NCBI GenBank assembly: GCA_002451715.1
Contig: DKDD01000071.1
Span: 7,126 to 18,523, forward strand
Direction: 5' to 3'
DNA from: Ruminococcaceae bacterium UBA6857
Lineage (GTDB): Bacteria; Bacillota; Clostridia; Oscillospirales; Acutalibacteraceae
Length of the DNA: 11,398 bases
Below the pieces are notes generated by a model that saw only the letters and a list, made by a program, of their open reading frames with translations, made no database searches and was not told the origin of the DNA. Below are positions 8,501 through 11,398 of this stretch, piece by piece. Each line of letters begins with the position of its first letter. The first letter of the stretch is position 1. The translations under genes were made by a program, and so were the position numbers.

Positions 8501-9788
8501 CAGCGCAAACATTCAAACAATTCTTGACAAGCTTCTTGAATTCAGCGGAAAAATCGACGCTCTTGATGGTGGCGCACATATCAAGGCGCTCATCAAAGCT
8601 TCGCTTGGCGTTGACCTTGACGCGTGGAAGTCATATAAAGTTCCGTCGTTTGAAAACGACCGCGCAAAGTTCACTTCGGCTCTTTGCGATGTTTTAAGAC
8701 CGCTCTATCCGGTTCTCAGATGGATGCTTTGCAACGAAGATTTCAGCTTCTTTGTTGACGAAAACAAAAATAACCTTGTAACACTTCTCGGTGCGGAAGG
8801 TTATGCATACGGTGTGATTCCGCTTCTTGAAGCGCTCGGCTGCGAAGACGTCATGACTCCGAATGAGTATTATGCCGCCGCGAAGAAAGACGACAATGCA
8901 ATGGTAACCGCAATCACAAAGGTACTCTTTGACCGTATTGATAAAATCATGCAAAACCCGGCCGAAGAAATTCTTGCAATGCTTCCGCAGGTCATCTATT
9001 TTGTCAACAGCAACGGACTTGACACCTGCTTCAAAAACGCTCTTCATTCGGTATACGGAATCCTCAACGCGATTGAGCCGCTTGTAAAAGTTGACCTTTA
9101 CAGCCTTATTAACGTAAGACTTGACGAAGTCACATTTGAAAGCCTTTATAAGTATGCTCTTGAAAAGATTGAAGAAAAGACCGGCCAAAAGCTCAGCGCA
9201 CTTGAAGGCGATGCGTTCCTTGAACTCACTGTCGGAAAACTTGTAAGCTATACTTCCGCAAACGGCGAAAAGGCATATAAAATGGTTTATCAGTCGAACA
9301 CCGCAAAGGCAGAGATGGTAACCGTAATCGAAAGACTCATGATAAGATTCGTCATGAATGAGGATAACAGAGAAAAACTTCTCACAATTCTCAAAACCGA
9401 ATGTAACATGAGTGCTGACGCAGAAAAATATGTCAAGGCTGTTCTTGATCTTCTTGCAACTTATGCAACGACACATTTCGGCATGGATCAGTCGCTGTTT
9501 GCAATCTATGAGATTTTCTACGGCGCAAAGAAGGGTACCGATCACGCTTCTGCGGGTCTCAAGAATCTTAACGCAAAATGGAAAGAGATTCTTCAAATGC
9601 TCAACGGTTCCGACGACCCGAACGCACAGGGACTCGGAACAATGATCGGAAAATTCCTCGATAAGTATCTTGACGGAATCATCGACTCCGACGGCGTTGC
9701 CTCAAAGGGCTTCATCGTCTTCTGGCAGAAGATTGTTGAAATGTTCAAGAAAATTGCGGAATTCTTCCAAAAGCTTTTTAAACGCTGA
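2445..9788 (+). CDS. Giant secreted protein with four tandem ~400-residue helical repeat units, function unknown
   Basis: The product is 2447 residues. Residues 1-32 are a Sec signal peptide: Lys-rich start, hydrophobic core LLSVLLSIIMIA, cleavage likely after Val-Ser-Ala (residue 32). Residues about 35-270 look mixed/beta-rich and polar; about 270-860 look largely helical. From about 862, four related units follow. Each carries, in order, DLxAFxSYK, LxPLxPxLxxLL, GYxxxIVPLLEALGC, RIDKxxADPxNEx, LLPxVIYFV, and a DMVTVI-like motif. The GY of the third motif falls at residues 914, 1335, 1732 and 2119. Unit 1 lacks the leading motifs. The last 26 residues form a cationic amphipathic helix rich in Phe, Ile and Lys. 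I see no LPXTG, SLH, dockerin, carbohydrate-binding module or catalytic signature, and no transmembrane segment after the signal peptide. I do not recognise the family. A surface or matrix scaffold or adhesin is plausible, but only by size, secretion and repeats. It has its own promoter, leader hairpin and terminator, so it is monocistronic. Confidence 0.95.
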   Translation: MKTGKKLLSVLLSIIMIASTMSVSFSTFTVSAANATDVKTAFSKITDTTDLTNGDGTLLAAAEVLYNYVYGIASTSYNGVGGNGNNATVSAKGNNSSVDLNKSAKSAAGSAYNTLIDKLIPTSGVTDDSSASQKKGSQTLDSWTCQTDPGFKESWVSYNINSNANHSVTVTADLEKVLLACGSLDDVPKTILLSATYNYNNTVRKGYAKHNSDTKKWGILTKRVWYWASRSWHTLSQKPTRTGVKTDKNANTNLHAFADWFTDSKLSTTLNDLVVLSAAEINAIIASNNEAYAKLDSYSDNVKNHFFDMTKVKAYMDNCLFAQKVINAMPAMDSLNAAMTKGYDANNLDEMNSIYTAQKPNLDFVKSVDSSVIEYVKENFEGYADFSVENAEAFITRLDKDIQLYKIRQIKASVDALRAQYPDAEAIKGIEDNQLLWNYYDLVKGYNNTLETAFTQSYVAEVFTDGTGYVKTFEEELKFEWDYREAEDQYESFWSWFLPLVYADLTKVSTEDIIGTNVAETIPNIKNAVSKKNAYDKMYDKYLALIGKDAMETIFGAGENALGYIIDDYIARLYNTILARLESEVSTAVGYYDAYGEVNLSNFTAIKDAIGRVETNIWDYLNKNNSSFISSKLRTDYNRLSSLLTMYNNFVKSGGLNNFKQQHLHDNNGIFMTRDVTDEDLARKTAEEYNVTESIVNETITKLDKFLTSKDFTGIVNIDADNLSDYIKQVLADNLYTNDFVNMLMGILYPELVKALENLYASLPSEVWYDAGLWKDKIKIGYKSLEELINGLGLGLYPNQVAGYIDGFPSVKSKLSSAGKNWNALKKDGKLTLDWGIDSIKPENYSSTAAFINAKKTKFMNAMSESFDAILPLIRVLFADWNGFDKTVNKAGYGEYLSIKLNADLNLTADGCAGYADLVTPILEALGCSGIPTYNTVKGYTTSKQFVDAIFNPLIDFVENKLAKNPVSTLCSVLPNLAYAISMDKLWERFKYLNVTLNYKANDSILNIQVVKDSYTLKLADFVTKDSLNLDFDVSSFSSIVSYLVGMFINGIDSSSMPIMNAGSLITYASLNKNASTKRLNGNRINFTADKADVFMAVLGYLTKCLGNSDFVNLVYKQFSKDSEMSPELKKIIENIYTSISDENGNMALAAISELLNQTQYALENYKWLKADSEAGTVDGTTPASKVYLTYKNDWTKQAADYVANNLDTIVQSVLKTAGSDIDLSKEITNAVGSLFTNSVVTSAAKGLSSLISLPDKVNEIILSELGVDLTAFEKYKDIADDYNWGFADGDRAGFTTALLSVLEPLSPLYGFLFKGENVHIFKNSADIVLYGNNGYDNAIVPLLEALGCDVKNSGDFSAKDTVSVVLDALYARIDKLAADPINELVSLLPGVIYYVSSGALSVAVRNLLHPIYVIIDTIRPVYEVDVDAIASSLGESVDLKNLDASFLQNILEEKTGLKLDGLATLLEDVAKALSTEYTSQSTFLSGNAYKGSYVDGSFDKGDMVTVVISYLLEALSIEGNGAVIDKLLGTENFTAALLSVFKGTDPEKKKINWMYYFGEDIDYTKYDFATGVVVEPTISSLTYPNNWTANAAEYIDQNLDDVIAKVLAAAGESGSLSDVLKSKINLYTGENLEKINSAIADLLKNADKTLIDTANVILGLDLSAFESYKAPEGTLTGEEFANELTKILKPVDGLVNWLLFSKDYSFFTGTEKDKDGNYIYNDLITIKGAAGYKNGIVPVLEALGCKNIPDAADSNALSNALKSLFARVDEILADPANEVLDILPNVIYFLNAGGLTASVYNALSAVYALSASLEKLGAKLDINELIGFDLSDLSFEKLVALAEENTGMDLLPVKRAFGGLCIGTIKQYLSGSGEYAYKMTYTEKSDRKDMITLILTALVETVKLSGNEEKLRELVGDNTYDAVLGVMNLRRFEMQKPDYKNTEYADTDKTFSAIETSVLFSGYKYGPLYTQAMAQYIADNFDEFVDNLIYLLGIEVNGTYVKSLEDVLNSLVNGSLYNSANIQTILDKLLEFSGKIDALDGGAHIKALIKASLGVDLDAWKSYKVPSFENDRAKFTSALCDVLRPLYPVLRWMLCNEDFSFFVDENKNNLVTLLGAEGYAYGVIPLLEALGCEDVMTPNEYYAAAKKDDNAMVTAITKVLFDRIDKIMQNPAEEILAMLPQVIYFVNSNGLDTCFKNALHSVYGILNAIEPLVKVDLYSLINVRLDEVTFESLYKYALEKIEEKTGQKLSALEGDAFLELTVGKLVSYTSANGEKAYKMVYQSNTAKAEMVTVIERLMIRFVMNEDNREKLLTILKTECNMSADAEKYVKAVLDLLATYATTHFGMDQSLFAIYEIFYGAKKGTDHASAGLKNLNAKWKEILQMLNGSDDPNAQGLGTMIGKFLDKYLDGIIDSDGVASKGFIVFWQKIVEMFKKIAEFFQKLFKR
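5028..6026 (+). repeat. Repeat unit 1 (degenerate) of the giant protein
   Basis: It corresponds to residues about 862-1194. It keeps GYADLVTPILEALGC (from residue 914), a diverged ID..ENKLAKNP and VLPNLAYAI stretch, and a weak match to the DMVT motif (DVFMAV at 1093). The leading NWTxxAAEY-NLD and DLxAFxSYK motifs found in the other units are absent or unrecognisable. The left boundary is approximate. It reads as the most diverged copy. Confidence 0.65.
6027..7205 (+). repeat. Repeat unit 2 of the giant protein
   Basis: It covers residues 1195-1587 (393 aa), starting at the Trp of DWTKQAADYVANNLD. Landmarks are GVDLTAFEKYK at 1267, VLEPLSPLYGFLF, GYDNAIVPLLEALGC at 1335, ARIDKLAADP, LLPGVIYYV and DMVTVVI at 1503. 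It shares an exact 28-base block with unit 4 (6466-6493 and 8818-8845). Confidence 0.85.
7206..8351 (+). repeat. Repeat unit 3 of the giant protein
   Basis: It covers residues 1588-1969 (382 aa), starting at the Trp of NWTANAAEYIDQNLDD. Landmarks are GLDLSAFESYK at 1660, ILKPVDGLVNWLLF, GYKNGIVPVLEALGC at 1732, ARVDEILADPANEV, ILPNVIYFL and DMITLIL at 1890. Confidence 0.85.
8352..9480 (+). repeat. Repeat unit 4 of the giant protein
   Basis: It runs from residue 1970 to about 2345, starting at YTQAMAQYIADNFDEF with Tyr in place of the leading Trp. Landmarks are GVDLDAWKSYK at 2055, VLRPLYPVLRWML, GYAYGVIPLLEALGC at 2119, DRIDKIMQNPAEEI, MLPQVIYFV and EMVTVIE at 2290. It has more cysteines than the other units. 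The right edge is approximate because the sequence passes into a unique C-terminal region. Confidence 0.8.
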
Positions 9789-9800
9789 AAATAAAAATAT

Positions 9801-9841
9801 AAACGGGACAGTCTTTTGCGGCTGTCCCGTTTGCTTTTTTT
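9801..9841. terminator. Bidirectional intrinsic terminator between the giant gene and sigG
   Basis: An 11-bp perfect stem (AAACGGGACAG 9801-9811 with CTGTCCCGTTT 9822-9832) encloses a 10-base loop. On the plus strand it is followed by GC and seven T residues (9835-9841). On the minus strand the complement of the A-rich 9788-9800 supplies the U-rich tail. It sits 12 bases after the giant gene's TGA and 7 bases past the 3' end of sigG, so it can serve both convergent genes. Confidence 0.92.
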
Positions 9842-9847
9842 ATAAAA

Positions 9848-10660
9848 TCAGATGAAGATTTGCTGGTGGCTTTTGATTTTGTTCAGAGCACCTTTTTCAA
9901 GGCGCGAAACCTGTGCCTGCGAAATTCCGATTTCCTTTGCAACTTCCGTTTGAGTAAGTCCTTGCATAAACCTAAGCGAAAGAATTGTTTTTTCGCGTTC
10001 GGGAAGGTCGCGAATTGCTTTTTTAAGAAGAATTTCGTCAATCCAATTGACGTCGGTGTTACTGTCGCCGATTTGATCCATAACATAAATCGTGTCGCCA
10101 GCGTCATAGTAAACCGGCTCGTAAAGTGAAACTGGGTCAACGATTGCTTCAAGCGCAAGAACAACGTTTTCTTTTTTGACTCCCATTTCTTTTGCAATTT
10201 CTTCAACCGACGGTTCTTTTTGCGTTTCGTTTTGAAGTTTTTCTTTAACCTGCATTGCGTGATATGCCGTGTCTCTGATTGAACGCGAAATTCTCATTGG
10301 TGTGAAATCGCGTAAAAATCGTCTTATTTCGCCTATGATCATCGGTACGCCATAGGTTGAGAACCTGACGTTGAGGCTTGTGTCAAAGTGGTCAATTGCC
10401 TTGATAAGCCCAATACAGCCGACTTGAAAAAGGTCGTCCATGTTTTCTCCGCGGTTTGAAAAGCGCTGAATCACGCTTAAAACAAGGCGAAGATTTCCGT
10501 TGATAAGTTTTTCGCGCGCCTCTTTGTCTCCGGCGTGGCTTTTAATCAAAAGCTCGGTCTTTTCCTCTTCGGAAAGAACTTTAAGCTTTGCCGTGTCAAT
10601 TCCGCAAATTTCGACCTTGTTAAAATACACGTCTTTTCCCCCAATAAAGCCTTTTTTCAT
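9848..10660 (-). CDS. sigG: RNA polymerase sporulation sigma factor SigG
   Basis: The protein has 270 residues from the ATG at 10660. The N-terminal NKVEICGIDTAKL (residues 14-26) is the hallmark of sigma-G, matching the B. subtilis NKVEICGVDTSKL. Region 2 spans about 48-120: NGNLRLVLSVIQRFSNRGE, DDLFQVGCIGLIKAID, FSTYGVPMIIGEIRRFLRD. Region 3 is about 124-200 and contains the typical DPVSLYEPVYYDAGDTIYVM stretch. Region 4 is about 205-263 with a helix-turn-helix GLTQTEVAKEIGISQAQVSRLEK. Known role: forespore-specific sigma factor, late after engulfment, directing genes for spore DNA protection and germination receptors. The Asn of LINGNL, contacted by the anti-sigma factor CsfB in B. subtilis, is kept. 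Start choice is uncertain: the ATG at 10660 has a G-rich site only 1 base away and inside a hairpin, while the in-frame GTG at 10630 has GGGGG 7 bases upstream and gives MYFNKVEICG, closer to family length. No spoIIGA or sigE lies beside it. Confidence 0.95.
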   Translation of the reverse strand: MKKGFIGGKDVYFNKVEICGIDTAKLKVLSEEEKTELLIKSHAGDKEAREKLINGNLRLVLSVIQRFSNRGENMDDLFQVGCIGLIKAIDHFDTSLNVRFSTYGVPMIIGEIRRFLRDFTPMRISRSIRDTAYHAMQVKEKLQNETQKEPSVEEIAKEMGVKKENVVLALEAIVDPVSLYEPVYYDAGDTIYVMDQIGDSNTDVNWIDEILLKKAIRDLPEREKTILSLRFMQGLTQTEVAKEIGISQAQVSRLEKGALNKIKSHQQIFI

Positions 10661-10676
10661 TCCGCCTTTAGACGGA
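10661..10676 (-). promoter_or_regulatory. Small hairpin covering the sigG ATG leader
   Basis: On the minus strand TCCGTC and GGCGGA pair over a TAAA loop (6 bp with one G-U), ending directly against the ATG at 10660. The right arm contains the only Shine-Dalgarno-like sequence for that ATG (AAGGCGG). Either it hides the site as translational control, or the true start is the downstream GTG at 10630. This is seen in sequence only. Confidence 0.45.
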
Positions 10677-10731
10677 TCTTTTTTCGAATTTTATTATTGG
10701 CAAAAAAACTTAATATATATCAAGGTAATAT

Positions 10732-10760
10732 TTGCAAAACGCGAAAAGATATGATATGAT
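10732..10760 (+). promoter_or_regulatory. Sigma-A promoter with extended -10 for the beta-galactosidase gene
   Basis: TTGCAA at 10732-10737 and TATGAT at 10755-10760 are 17 bases apart. The -10 is preceded by TGA (10752-10754), the same extended layout as the promoter at 2327-2355. The predicted start near 10767 leaves a leader of about 27 bases. I see no clear cre-like or other operator, so sugar-dependent control is not evident here. It occupies the 133-bp divergent spacer shared with sigG. Confidence 0.75.
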
Positions 10761-10793
10761 GTAAAAGATAAAATCAAGAAGGAGCAATTTACG

Positions 10794-11398
10794 ATGAAAT
10801 ATCAGATTAAAAAGCTCGAAGCGAACAACTTTGACGTTTTCTCTGTCGGAAAACTTGACGCGCGAAGCTACTTTATCCCGTATTCCGACCGCGCCGCGCT
10901 TGAAAAACAAAGCGTTCTTTCGGAACGCTATTCAAGCGATATGGTAACGGTTCTTTCCGATGACAACTGGGGTTTCAAATATTTTGAAAAACTCTCGCGT
11001 CTTCCCGGAATAATTGATACCGATAATTTTGCTTTTGATACCGTTGCCGTTCCTTCAACGTGGCAGCGCACCGGCTATGAAAGCCCTGTTTATATCAATA
11101 CAAGATATGAATTTCCGACAACGATTCCCTATGTTCCGGAAGAAATGTCCGCCGGCGTGTATGTTAAACGTTTTTCTCTTAAAAAAGAAACAAAGCATAC
11201 ATATCTAACCTTTCTCGGCGTTTGCTCTTCGCTGACTCTTTATGTCAACGGAGTTTTCATCGGATACAGCGAATGCAGCCACAATATGGCGGAATTTTGC
11301 ATTGACAAAGCCGTAAAGGCCGGCGAAAACGAACTTCTTGCAATCGTTACAAAATGGTCAAACGGAACCTACCTTGAATGTCAGGACATGTTCCGCGA
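10794..11398 (+). CDS. lacZ: Beta-galactosidase (GH2, LacZ type), N-terminal part, 3' truncated by the window
   Basis: The gene starts at ATG 10794, 9 bases after AGAAGGAG, and runs open off the window; 201 codons are visible. The visible part is the N-terminal jelly-roll sugar-binding domain of GH2 beta-galactosidases. Landmarks are ARSYFIPYSDR at 23-33, VPSTWQRTGYESPVY at 86-100, INTRYEFP at 101-108 (the Asn aligns with E. coli LacZ N102), GVYVKRF at 121-127, YVNGVFIGYSECSHNMAEF at 150-168, and WSNGTYLECQDMFR at 188-201, whose Asp198 aligns with the E. coli Na+-site D201. Known role: hydrolysis of terminal beta-D-galactosides such as lactose. There is no signal peptide, so it is probably cytoplasmic. 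Cys196 and Phe200 replace the usual Asp and Trp of LEDQDMW. The catalytic TIM barrel lies outside the window, so specificity is not proven. It has its own promoter. Confidence 0.9.
   Translation, partial: MKYQIKKLEANNFDVFSVGKLDARSYFIPYSDRAALEKQSVLSERYSSDMVTVLSDDNWGFKYFEKLSRLPGIIDTDNFAFDTVAVPSTWQRTGYESPVYINTRYEFPTTIPYVPEEMSAGVYVKRFSLKKETKHTYLTFLGVCSSLTLYVNGVFIGYSECSHNMAEFCIDKAVKAGENELLAIVTKWSNGTYLECQDMFR

Noticed and set aside
5028..9480. Repeats as CRISPR array, transposon copies or assembly artefact
   Set aside because: The units are about 1.15-1.26 kb, in frame, diverged throughout and motif-ordered, which fits protein domain repeats rather than short direct repeats or recent misassembly.
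8694..9596. 300-codon minus-strand open frame inside repeat unit 4
   Set aside because: It is antisense to the giant gene, with Cys/Phe/Lys-rich low-sense composition and no ribosome site; a shadow of codon bias.
10661..10684. Plus-strand terminator (hairpin then T-run) in the sigG/lacZ spacer
   Set aside because: On the plus strand the stem has a C-A mismatch and no plus-strand gene ends nearby; the stem pairs better on the minus strand as a sigG leader hairpin.
10677..10793. A sigma-F or sigma-G type promoter for sigG in the divergent spacer
   Set aside because: I looked for the GHATR/CATnnTA and GYWTA/GGnnA patterns on the minus strand and found no convincing pair; the AT-rich text gives only partial matches.

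Overview
The window looks like chromosomal DNA of a low-to-moderate GC, spore-forming Bacillota of class Clostridia, most likely a gut-type Oscillospirales/Ruminococcaceae relative. The reasons are a recognisable sporulation sigma factor (sigma-G), strong AGGAGG-type ribosome sites, extended -10 sigma-A promoters, short Rho-independent terminators, a lacZ-type GH2 beta-galactosidase, and a giant secreted protein whose style I associate with gut Clostridia. The taxonomic call is inference from sequence style; no marker in the window fixes it.

Layout. Bases 1-423 hold the 3' end of a WYL/WCX transcriptional regulator. A 145-bp gap with a probable promoter leads to an extended short-chain dehydrogenase (569-1996) with a C-terminal zinc ribbon. 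This frame is stopped by an in-frame TAG at 1994-1996. Behind it, in the same frame, lie 25 more convincing codons that end at TAA 2072-2074, just before a strong terminator (2090-2119). After an AT-rich gap, a near-consensus promoter (2327-2355) drives a transcript that should begin almost directly with a long hairpin (2368-2402). It encodes a 2447-residue secreted protein (2445-9788) made of a roughly 860-residue N-terminal region, four tandem units of about 390-420 residues (the first degenerate), and a C-terminal amphipathic helix. A bidirectional terminator (9801-9841) separates it from the convergent sigG gene (9848-10660, minus strand). A 133-bp divergent spacer follows, with a strong promoter for a beta-galactosidase gene (10794 onward) that runs off the window.

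The genes look like independent transcription units rather than one pathway: each plus-strand unit has its own promoter, and terminators lie after the dehydrogenase and between the giant gene and sigG. The two items most worth attention are the giant repeat protein, which I do not recognise as a described family, and the amber codon that interrupts the dehydrogenase. I see no tRNA, rRNA, CRISPR array, insertion sequence or integrase.
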